Source: Acidobacteriota bacterium (GTDB lineage: Bacteria; Acidobacteriota; Terriglobia; Terriglobales; Acidobacteriaceae). From it: DNA of 5,605 nucleotides. Positions 1 to 4,737 of the stretch are shown here, piece after piece (the first letter of the stretch is position 1; every line of letters starts with the position of its first letter). The translations under genes and the position numbers were made by a program. The stretch lies in the NCBI GenBank assembly GCA_021780415.1, contig JAJXYW010000083.1:1-5605 (forward strand), in the 5' to 3' direction. The notes beneath the pieces were generated by a model. That model searched no databases and was not told the DNA's origin. It was given only the letters and a program-made list of their open reading frames with translations.

Positions 1-179
1 TTCACCAGCCGCCGAATCACCTCCATCGCACCCGGCACCGTCATGGTCACTTCGAGCACGTTCACTCCGCCCGCAGCCACCGCCACCGCCAGCGCCATGG
101 CCTTCTCCACCGACTCCGCGCGCAACACCGGCACCAACCCCGTCTCCTGCAAGCAGTTCAACACCACAGCCTTATCCAT
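1..179 (-). CDS. eda: KDPG/KHG aldolase-like protein, N-terminal part (runs off left edge)
   Basis: Class I aldolase of the 2-keto-3-deoxy-6-phosphogluconate family, which splits KDPG (or a related 2-keto-3-deoxy sugar-acid phosphate) into pyruvate and glyceraldehyde-3-phosphate in the cytoplasm. Only the first 59 codons lie in the window. Recognition rests on the N-terminal half of the barrel: LVPVLRAESVEKA (residues 15-27), with Arg20 at the place of the conserved active-site arginine, then GGVNVLEVTMTVPGA (37-51), with Glu43 at the place of the catalytic glutamate. The TVPGA ending resembles the Thermotoga/Bacillus type more than the E. coli Eda sequence. The Schiff-base lysine would lie beyond the left edge and cannot be checked. 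The ATG at 179-177 follows GAGAGGG with a 4-nt gap. The gene diverges from the rhomboid gene. Its substrate (phosphogluconate, galactonate or uronate branch) cannot be told from this fragment. Confidence 0.9.
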   Translation of the reverse strand, partial: MDKAVVLNCLQETGLVPVLRAESVEKAMALAVAVAAGGVNVLEVTMTVPGAMEVIRRLV

Positions 180-183
180 AGTT

Positions 184-190
184 CCCTCTC
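184..190 (-). promoter_or_regulatory. Ribosome binding site of the KDPG-aldolase-like gene
   Basis: On the minus strand GAGAGGG lies 4 nt before the ATG at 179-177. It supports that start codon. The gap is slightly short. Confidence 0.6.
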
Positions 191-212
191 ATTCCTAAAG
201 CTATCACCGCAG

Positions 213-260
213 CCCGGCCAGCGTCTCCACATCTTCATCCCGGCCAGGTCCACAGTCTTC
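213..260. repeat. Imperfect tandem direct repeat in the divergent eda/rhomboid spacer
   Basis: Two copies of CCCGGCCAG, at 213-221 and 239-247, are each followed by a related GTC(T)CCAC block and then TCTTC. The copies start 26 bp apart. The position between two divergent genes makes a tandem operator possible, but the repeat is short, imperfect and GC-rich, so chance or local duplication is equally possible. Nothing else distinct was seen in the 180-262 part of the spacer. Confidence 0.35.
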
Positions 261-262
261 CG

Positions 263-292
263 TTGTTTGCATCGTCCATCAGACCTGATACT
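263..292 (+). promoter_or_regulatory. Candidate sigma-70-type promoter for the rhomboid gene
   Basis: TTGTTT (263-268) resembles a -35 box, and GATACT (287-292, 18-nt spacer) or TGATAC (286-291, 17-nt spacer) resembles a -10 box. Transcription would start near 299, leaving a leader of about 28 nt that contains the Shine-Dalgarno sequence. It was found by eye against the E. coli consensus, and promoter rules in this phylum are less well known. Confidence 0.3.
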
Positions 293-313
293 CTTCCCCC
301 AAACGCCGTGATC

Positions 314-320
314 GGAGGAA
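314..320 (+). promoter_or_regulatory. Ribosome binding site that sets the rhomboid GTG start
   Basis: GGAGGAA lies 6 nt before the GTG at 327-329. This strong match to the anti-Shine-Dalgarno sequence is the reason for choosing a GTG start. The resulting N-terminus, MGALIPLGDASRR, also fits this rhomboid subfamily, whose members commonly begin with an IPL-type motif. Confidence 0.8.
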
Positions 321-326
321 GACAGC

Positions 327-1001
327 GTGGGAGCCCTTATCCCTTTAGGAGACGCATCGCGACGCCCTCTGCGCTTTCCCATCGCCACCACTCTCATCAT
401 CCTCATCAACGCCTTTATCTTCATCTTCGAACTCCAGGGTGGCGACGCATTCGTCTTCCAGTGGGCCGTGATTCCCGCCAACATCTCCTCCGGCCATCAA
501 TGGATCACTCTCCTCACCTCCATGTTCCTGCACGGCAGTTGGTCCCACATCCTCGGCAACATGATCTTCCTCTGGGCCTTCGGTCCCGCCATCGAAGACT
601 CCATGAACCCGCTCAGCTACTCCGCCTTTTACGTCCTCGGCGGTCTCATCGCGATGCTCGCGCAAGTCATCGCCGGCCCCAATTCTCCCGTCCCCACCCT
701 CGGCGCCAGCGGAGCGATCGCCGCCGTCATGGGAGCGTTTCTGGTCACCTATCCGCACGACCGCATTCGCTCCCTGCTCATCATTTTTTTCTTTGTGCGC
801 GTCACCTTCATTCCCGCCATCCTCATCATCGGCTTCTGGTTCCTCATCCAACTCCTCAACGTAGGCTCTGTCGCCTCCGTGCAGACAGGTGGTGTAGCCT
901 ACGTGGCTCACGTCAGCGGCTTCCTCTTCGGAGCCCTCACCGCACGTCTCTTCCAGCACCGCCCACGCTACGTCAGCCCCGACATCTGGCCCCGCTATTA
1001 G
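327..1001 (+). CDS. Rhomboid family intramembrane serine protease
   Basis: Six-helix inner-membrane protease of 224 residues that would cleave transmembrane segments of other membrane proteins. The catalytic pair is present: Ser128 in GASGA (126-130) and His195 in YVAHVSGF (192-199). The conserved loop and second-helix motif FLHGSWSHILGNM (67-79) supplies His69, His74 and Asn78, the last two being the oxyanion-type His and Asn. Membrane segments lie near 18-35, 58-84, 99-116, 126-142, 149-175 and 187-208. The N-terminus (IPLGDASRRPLRFP) and the GFWFLIQLLN segment are typical of compact bacterial rhomboids without extra domains. The residue before the catalytic helix motif is Val194, where many relatives have Trp. 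Start is GTG behind a strong Shine-Dalgarno. The gene diverges from the aldolase gene and converges on the PEBP gene. Its substrate is unknown and no partner is apparent nearby. Codon use is C-ending, unlike the minus-strand genes. Confidence 0.94.
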   Translation: MGALIPLGDASRRPLRFPIATTLIILINAFIFIFELQGGDAFVFQWAVIPANISSGHQWITLLTSMFLHGSWSHILGNMIFLWAFGPAIEDSMNPLSYSAFYVLGGLIAMLAQVIAGPNSPVPTLGASGAIAAVMGAFLVTYPHDRIRSLLIIFFFVRVTFIPAILIIGFWFLIQLLNVGSVASVQTGGVAYVAHVSGFLFGALTARLFQHRPRYVSPDIWPRY

Positions 1002-1046
1002 TGAGTGCACCAGCACCGTGAAAGCCACGCGCACCGGGAAAAGCAT

Positions 1047-1090
1047 TGTCATTTCGACCGGAGCGAAGCGGAGTGGAGAAACCTGCAGTT
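1047..1090. repeat. Dispersed intergenic repeat, CATTTCGACCGGAGCGAAGC type
   Basis: The 115-bp spacer between the convergent rhomboid and PEBP genes contains CATTTCGACCGGAGCGAAGC followed directly by GGAGTGGAGAAACCTGC. I recall this unit as a recurrent intergenic element in Acidobacteriaceae genomes, where its translations give spurious peptides such as CHFDRSEAEWRNL or STGAKRSGETC. It has weak internal symmetry: a TTTC/GAAA outer pairing and a small GCGAAGC inner turn. There is no T-run, so it is not an obvious intrinsic terminator. It could act as a bidirectional 3'-end or RNA-stability element. Only one copy lies in this window, so the multi-copy nature rests on memory. Confidence 0.65.
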
Positions 1091-1116
1091 CGCATGTAGC
1101 GGTGGCCGCGCTCCCC

Positions 1117-1578
1117 TTACCGCCCGTACGTGCCCATCCACTCCGTCTCCGCCAGCACATGCCGCTTCATCGCGCGCTCCAACTCACTCCTCCCCGCGCC
1201 CGCCTTCACGTCGAGCCGTGCATCCAGCGCATACAGCCGGAAGAAATACCGATGCGGCCTTCCCGGCGGCGGACACGGCCCCCCATACCCCACGCGCTTG
1301 AAGTCATTCCGTCCCTGCAGCACGCCCTTCGCAGGCTCCTCCACCTTCGGCATCCCCTCGGGCAGCGCCGTCACCTCGCGCCCGATATTCCAGATCACCC
1401 AATGCGTCCACGTTCCCCCCGGCGCATCCGGATCATCCACAATCAACGCAAACCCCTGCGTCTTCGCCGGAGCATCCCCCCATCGCAGCATCGGCGACAC
1501 GTCCGCCCCATCGCACGTGTACTGCCTCGGAATCTTCCCGCCATTGGAAAACGCCTGCACCTTCACCGCAAACGACAT
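1117..1578 (-). CDS. YbhB/YbcL family Raf kinase inhibitor-like protein (PEBP family)
   Basis: A 153-residue phosphatidylethanolamine-binding-protein-like protein. The conserved anion/ligand pocket is visible: DDPDAPGG (48-55) with His59 in GTWTHWVIWN, then GYGGPCPPPGRPHRY (97-111) with Tyr98, Pro101, Pro103 and the PHRY element. Length matches the bacterial YbhB/YbcL group. No signal peptide or membrane helix is visible, so it is probably cytoplasmic. The biochemical role of bacterial members is poorly defined; E. coli YbhB/YbcL inspired the name by resemblance to eukaryotic RKIP, and no substrate can be assigned here. The ATG at 1578-1576 follows GAGGAGG with a 7-nt gap. It lies 102 bp downstream of the MFS gene in the same direction, so it may be the last gene of that transcript, although a possible -10 box in the spacer allows independent expression. 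A role in sugar use is not supported. Confidence 0.93.
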   Translation of the reverse strand: MSFAVKVQAFSNGGKIPRQYTCDGADVSPMLRWGDAPAKTQGFALIVDDPDAPGGTWTHWVIWNIGREVTALPEGMPKVEEPAKGVLQGRNDFKRVGYGGPCPPPGRPHRYFFRLYALDARLDVKAGAGRSELERAMKRHVLAETEWMGTYGR

Positions 1579-1585
1579 CGCACGG

Positions 1586-1592
1586 CCTCCTC
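1586..1592 (-). promoter_or_regulatory. Ribosome binding site of the PEBP gene
   Basis: On the minus strand GAGGAGG lies 7 nt before the ATG at 1578-1576, with strong complementarity and normal spacing. It settles the start; the nearby ATG at 1594-1592 is out of frame. Confidence 0.75.
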
Positions 1593-1633
1593 ATGCTGGA
1601 GCCGTCCCTCCCGCCAGAGTCGTCTCCCACAGC

Positions 1634-1639
1634 ATCATA
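1634..1639 (-). promoter_or_regulatory. Possible -10 element upstream of the PEBP gene
   Basis: TATGAT on the minus strand differs from TATAAT at one position and would place the transcript start about 49 nt before the PEBP start codon. No -35 match is seen 16-18 nt upstream (GCTGGC at 17 nt), so support is weak. The rest of the 1579-1680 spacer shows no terminator hairpin after the MFS gene. Confidence 0.2.
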
Positions 1640-1680
1640 AGCCTTCCCTCGAATACGCCAGCGCCGCCCCACCCGACCGC

Positions 1681-3003
1681 TTACCCGATTCCGAACCCCG
1701 CCTGAATCTGTTCCAGCGACCGCTGCTTGGTCTCCGGATAGATCAGCAGCACCACAAAGAACTGCGCCGCCATCATCGCCGCGAAGAACACAAACGGCAG
1801 CGCATGGCTCTTCGCCGCGACGAACGGAAATATCCCCGCAATAATCGCATTCATAATCCAGTGCGACGACGACCCCACGCTCTGTCCCTTCGACCGCACC
1901 CGCGACGGAAATACCTCCGCGATATACACCCAGATCACCGACCCCTGCGAGATCGCAAAGAACACAATGAACAGCATGAAGCACCACACCAGCAGCCCCT
2001 GGTGCGCATTCGTAAAGAACACCCACGCCACCCCCGCAAGCGCCACCGACGTCCCCACCGACCCAATCAGCATCAGCGTCTTCCGCCCCAGCTTGTCGAT
2101 CAAACTCATCCCCAGAAGCGTCGCCAGCAGATTCACCAGCCCCACCACCACCGTCTGCAGCGCAGCCGAGTTCGAACTGAATCCCGCCGCCGCAAAGATC
2201 GAATTCGAGTAGTAGAGCAGGGCATTGATCCCCGAAAGTTGATTGAACATCCCAATCGTCACCGCCAGAAAAATCGGCAGGCCGTACTTCCGTTTGAACA
2301 GCGGCTCCGGCTTCACGCCCCGTTCCAGATGCACCGACGAGATAATCTCCTGCAACTCCTCCTCGGAGTTCGGCGACCCCATCAGCCGCAACACGTCCAG
2401 CGCTTCATCCGTCTGATTCGTCGTCACCAGCCACCGCGAACTCCGCGGAATCCCATACAGCATCACCAGAAAAATCGTCGACGGCACAATCGCCACGCCA
2501 AACTCCCACCGCCACTGCAACGCTCCCAGGTGTTGCATCACGATGATGTAGTTCGACAGATACGCCAGCAGAATTCCCACCACAATATTGATCTGGAACA
2601 GTCCCACCATGCGACCGCGCCACTTCGCCGGCGCCAGCTCTGCAATGTACACCGGCCCCAGCACGCTCGACCCGCCAATCCCCAGTCCACCCACAAACCG
2701 CGCCACCATCAGCGCATCCCAGCTCCACGCCAGCGAGCATCCCACGGCCGAGATCAAATACAGAAACGCCATGATCCGCAGCGCCTCGCGCCCGCCAATC
2801 TTTTGACCCAGCACCCCCGACGTCATCGCCCCAAGAATCGTTCCGGCCAGCCCAATCGACACCGTCAACCCGAGCGTCCACGGCGTCAGGTGAAACACGC
2901 TGCTCAACTGCTCGGTCGTCCCTGCAATCACGGCCGTATCAAACCCAAACAGCAACCCTCCCAGCGCTCCAACCACCGTAGCCTTCACCAGATATCGATT
3001 CAA
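1681..3003 (-). CDS. MFS sugar transporter, sugar porter family
   Basis: A 440-residue, twelve-helix inner-membrane permease, probably a proton-coupled monosaccharide or disaccharide importer. Sugar-porter signatures in order: GGLLFGFDTAVIAG in helix 1 (15-28); VGGLGIGG...YIAELAPAKWRG from helix 4 into the following loop (104-130), which fits the family signature spacing; PRSSRWL (186-192) at the place of PESPRWL; FNQLSGINALLYYS in helix 7 (253-266), the sugar-binding helix, with Asn254 where XylE-type porters have the first Gln; DKLGRK (303-308); and PETKQRSLEQI (423-433) near the C-terminus, at the place of PETKG. The N-half motif A is degenerate: GVLGQKIGGR (63-72) has Gln where Asp is usual. 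Start is TTG at 3003, backed by GGAGAGG 5 nt upstream and by an in-frame TGA shortly before it. It lies 105 bp after the GH32 gene in the same direction, which suggests that it takes up the fructose, glucose or sucrose involved. The exact sugar is inference. Confidence 0.93.
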   Translation of the reverse strand: MNRYLVKATVVGALGGLLFGFDTAVIAGTTEQLSSVFHLTPWTLGLTVSIGLAGTILGAMTSGVLGQKIGGREALRIMAFLYLISAVGCSLAWSWDALMVARFVGGLGIGGSSVLGPVYIAELAPAKWRGRMVGLFQINIVVGILLAYLSNYIIVMQHLGALQWRWEFGVAIVPSTIFLVMLYGIPRSSRWLVTTNQTDEALDVLRLMGSPNSEEELQEIISSVHLERGVKPEPLFKRKYGLPIFLAVTIGMFNQLSGINALLYYSNSIFAAAGFSSNSAALQTVVVGLVNLLATLLGMSLIDKLGRKTLMLIGSVGTSVALAGVAWVFFTNAHQGLLVWCFMLFIVFFAISQGSVIWVYIAEVFPSRVRSKGQSVGSSSHWIMNAIIAGIFPFVAAKSHALPFVFFAAMMAAQFFVVLLIYPETKQRSLEQIQAGFGIG

Positions 3004-3008
3004 AGTAG

Positions 3009-3015
3009 CCTCTCC
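3009..3015 (-). promoter_or_regulatory. Ribosome binding site that sets the MFS TTG start
   Basis: On the minus strand GGAGAGG precedes the TTG at 3003-3001 by 5 nt. An in-frame TGA a few codons upstream leaves no ATG or GTG upstream in this frame, so the rare TTG is the best-supported start. Confidence 0.7.
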
Positions 3016-3036
3016 AATGCAACATCTTCATCTACA

Positions 3037-3075
3037 GCCGTTCCTGTTGCCATTGCTCTTGTTGTTGCAGTTGCC
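3037..3075. repeat. Degenerate hexanucleotide tract (NNNAAC-type on the minus strand) between GH32 and MFS
   Basis: Read on the plus strand this is GCCGTT CCTGTT GCCATT GCTCTT, then GTTGTT GCAGTT GCC: six hexamers in phase, each ending in TT and four of them in GTT. On the minus strand, the direction of transcription, the units are GGCAAC, TGCAAC, AACAAG, AGCAAT, GGCAAC and AGGAAC. A short AGCT-CGA-AGCT inverted repeat sits next to it at 3078-3088. The tract lies in the 105-bp spacer after the GH32 stop. I recall similar CAAC-hexamer tracts from intergenic regions of Acidobacteriaceae, but that is memory and was not searched. Confidence 0.55.
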
Positions 3076-3108
3076 TTAGCTCGAAGCTCGTCGCCAAAAC
3101 ACTCCCGC

Positions 3109-4629
3109 CTACGAACTCAACCGGTCCCCCGAGATCGCCTTCACCCTCCAGGCTTCCATCCTCGCCGCTCCATCTGCGACTACCACAATATCCGGCGCAA
3201 CCGTCTCCGTATAGTAAAACCTCTTCGTAAGCCCAACCCGTCCCCCCACGATCAACTCCATCACCGACCCATCGACAAACCCATGCACCGTCGCCGCATC
3301 TCCCGGCTCCAAAGCAATCGTCTTTCCCTCGGCCGCAAATTCCCGCCGCGCAGCCGAGTAGCTCACCCGCACCAACTCCTCCTTCCCGTCGCTCACCGAC
3401 AGGCTGAAGTCTCCACTCCCCGTGCACAACACCTCGCCCGTAGCCCGTGGCAGCGTTGCTCGCATCCCTTCCACCGCAATCGTTCCCGCTCGCAGCTCCG
3501 CCAGCGCAGGCAGCGTCTCCATCTTCAACACGCCCTTCGCATCCAGCGTCAGCACCCGTGGCAGGCTCATCATCCCGCTCCACCCCGCGGCCGTCATCGC
3601 GGCCTCACTCCGCTTCTCCGGAACCCATCCCCAAAGAATTCTCCGCCCCTCCGCATCCAACTGCGTCTTCGGAGCATAGAACGCGCCCCAGTCCAACTCG
3701 CCCTTCTTTCGCGGCTGAAACTTCATCGCCGCCTCATCCATCACGCCTGACTCCCAGAACACCTTCCCCTGCGTCGAGTAAATCAGCACGTGCCCGCCGC
3801 CATGCGCAGGATCGCCCAGCGCAAAAAACTCCGGGCACTCCCACATCTCTCCATCGCCCACAGGGTTGGCTGTCTTCTTGCCATCCCACTCCCCGCTGGT
3901 CAGCTCATGCAGATACTCCCAGCTCTTCAGATCCTTCCCGCGATACAGCAGCACGCACCCGCCCACATCTTCCACCCCCGACCCCACCGTCATGTAATAC
4001 CACTCCCCCTGCCGCCACACCGACGGATCGCGGAACCCCGTAATCTTCATCCCCGCCGGAGGCCGCGCCACCACCGGCTCCGGGTCCTTCGTCCACTTCA
4101 CCAACTGCGGATCGTCACTCCACGCCAGGCACTGCGACTCCTCAACATTGTTCGCCCCATCGCGAATCGTAGCCAGCGCATCGCCACTCTTCTGTGTGCC
4201 CGTATACACCGCATACACCCGCTCGCCCACCGCAATCGCCGACCCTGAAAAGCATCCATACGAATCCGGCCCACCCGGCGTCGGCGTCATCGCCACCGGC
4301 AGGTGTTCCCAATGCATCATGTCCTTGCTGATCGCATGTCCCCAGCTCATATCGCCCCACACCGCAGCGAGCGGGTTGTACTGAAAGAACATATGGTAGT
4401 GACCCTTGAAATAGATCGGACCGTTCGGATCATTCATCCAGTTCCGCGCCGGCAGCAGATGAAACTGCGGCCGCATCGGGTCTCCAGCCAGCCGAGCCTC
4501 CAGCGCAGCCTCTGTTCCCGCCTGCGCTCCCATCCCTCGCGGCAAGCCTGCCACCGCGCCCACCGCCACCGCCGACCAGCAAAACTTCCGCCGCGTAAAC
4601 GCCATCCGAACCACACGCTCCAGCTTCAT
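3109..4629 (-). CDS. Tat-exported GH32 beta-fructosidase (invertase/levanase/inulinase type)
   Basis: A 506-residue glycoside hydrolase family 32 enzyme that hydrolyses beta-fructosyl bonds in sucrose, levan or inulin, releasing fructose. All three catalytic motifs are intact: NWMNDPNG (63-70) with the nucleophile Asp67, FRDP (199-202) with the transition-state-stabilising Asp201, and WECPEF (263-268) with the acid/base Glu264. FQYNP (82-86), FSGSA (127-131), the GRRILWGW strand and LPRVLTL are further family marks of the five-bladed propeller. From about residue 375 a C-terminal beta-sandwich follows, with HGFVDGSVMELIV. The N-terminus is a twin-arginine signal: FTRRKF (11-16), a hydrophobic stretch, and an AQA site before Gly38, so the enzyme acts folded outside the cytoplasm. 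ATG 4629 is chosen because GGGAGGG lies 4 nt upstream; a TTG at 4686 would put the start in the terminator. Exo or endo action and preferred substrate cannot be read from sequence. Confidence 0.95.
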   Translation of the reverse strand: MKLERVVRMAFTRRKFCWSAVAVGAVAGLPRGMGAQAGTEAALEARLAGDPMRPQFHLLPARNWMNDPNGPIYFKGHYHMFFQYNPLAAVWGDMSWGHAISKDMMHWEHLPVAMTPTPGGPDSYGCFSGSAIAVGERVYAVYTGTQKSGDALATIRDGANNVEESQCLAWSDDPQLVKWTKDPEPVVARPPAGMKITGFRDPSVWRQGEWYYMTVGSGVEDVGGCVLLYRGKDLKSWEYLHELTSGEWDGKKTANPVGDGEMWECPEFFALGDPAHGGGHVLIYSTQGKVFWESGVMDEAAMKFQPRKKGELDWGAFYAPKTQLDAEGRRILWGWVPEKRSEAAMTAAGWSGMMSLPRVLTLDAKGVLKMETLPALAELRAGTIAVEGMRATLPRATGEVLCTGSGDFSLSVSDGKEELVRVSYSAARREFAAEGKTIALEPGDAATVHGFVDGSVMELIVGGRVGLTKRFYYTETVAPDIVVVADGAARMEAWRVKAISGDRLSS

Positions 4630-4633
4630 ATCA

Positions 4634-4640
4634 CCCTCCC
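4634..4640 (-). promoter_or_regulatory. Ribosome binding site that sets the GH32 ATG start
   Basis: On the minus strand GGGAGGG, continuing as GGGAGGGTGAT into the ATG, closely resembles the full anti-Shine-Dalgarno complement. It supports starting at 4629 rather than at the later ATG at 4605 or the upstream TTG at 4686. Confidence 0.7.
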
Positions 4641-4677
4641 CAACACACGCTTCGCCGTCAGAAAAACCATACCTTAC

Positions 4678-4683
4678 TGTCAA
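4678..4683 (-). promoter_or_regulatory. Possible -35 box (TTGACA) of a GH32 promoter
   Basis: An exact TTGACA on the minus strand starts one base after the T-run of the upstream terminator and 49 nt before the GH32 start codon. The hexamer 17 nt further on is TGACGG, a poor -10, and no good alternative is seen at 15-18 nt. A separate GH32 promoter would make sense after a terminator, but the sequence support is partial. Confidence 0.3.
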
Positions 4684-4684
4684 C

Positions 4685-4723
4685 AAAAACGGCGCACCGG
4701 CAAACCCTCTTGCCGGCGCGCCG
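4685..4723 (-). terminator. Rho-independent terminator of the TonB-dependent receptor gene
   Basis: A 14-bp stem pairs 4690-4703 with 4710-4723 around a 6-nt loop (4704-4709) and is followed on the minus strand by TTTTTG. It begins 14 nt after the receptor stop codon. In the minus-strand RNA all 14 positions pair, one as G-U (4717/4696). In the plus-strand RNA the same position would be an A-C mismatch and there would be no U-run, so the element is directional. It should end receptor transcription before GH32. Confidence 0.9.
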
Positions 4724-4737
4724 CCATCACCACATCC

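Noticed and set aside
263..1021. A 252-codon plus-strand frame overlapping the rhomboid gene in another phase
   Set aside because: The translation is Arg/His/Pro-rich low complexity, which is a shadow of the C-rich strand; the rhomboid frame carries the conserved motifs.
1091..1116. An AGCGG-TGG-CCGC small hairpin after the PEBP stop as an intrinsic terminator
   Set aside because: The stem is only 4-5 bp and is not followed by a T-run on either strand.
345..1160. A 271-codon minus-strand frame antisense to the rhomboid gene
   Set aside because: It is acidic and Gly/Glu/Asp-rich without any motif, and it lies opposite a rhomboid gene with an intact catalytic dyad and a good ribosome binding site.
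3032..3583. A 183-codon minus-strand frame overlapping the end of GH32
   Set aside because: Its Gly/Arg/Asp-rich translation overlaps the GH32 beta-sandwich in another phase. Its QLQQQEQWQQERL end is simply the hexamer tract read as protein.
1018..3750. A 910-codon open frame on the plus strand running antisense to PEBP, the MFS gene and most of GH32
   Set aside because: Its product is dominated by Arg, His, Pro and Gln and has no recognisable domain. It overlaps three genes with intact family motifs on the other strand, and it begins in a dispersed repeat. Long antisense frames are common opposite high-GC genes.
4630..4686. An extended GH32 N-terminus from a TTG at 4686
   Set aside because: That start overlaps the terminator T-run and the TTGACA and lacks a ribosome binding site. 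It would also put 19 extra residues before a well-formed Tat signal that has its own ATG and Shine-Dalgarno.
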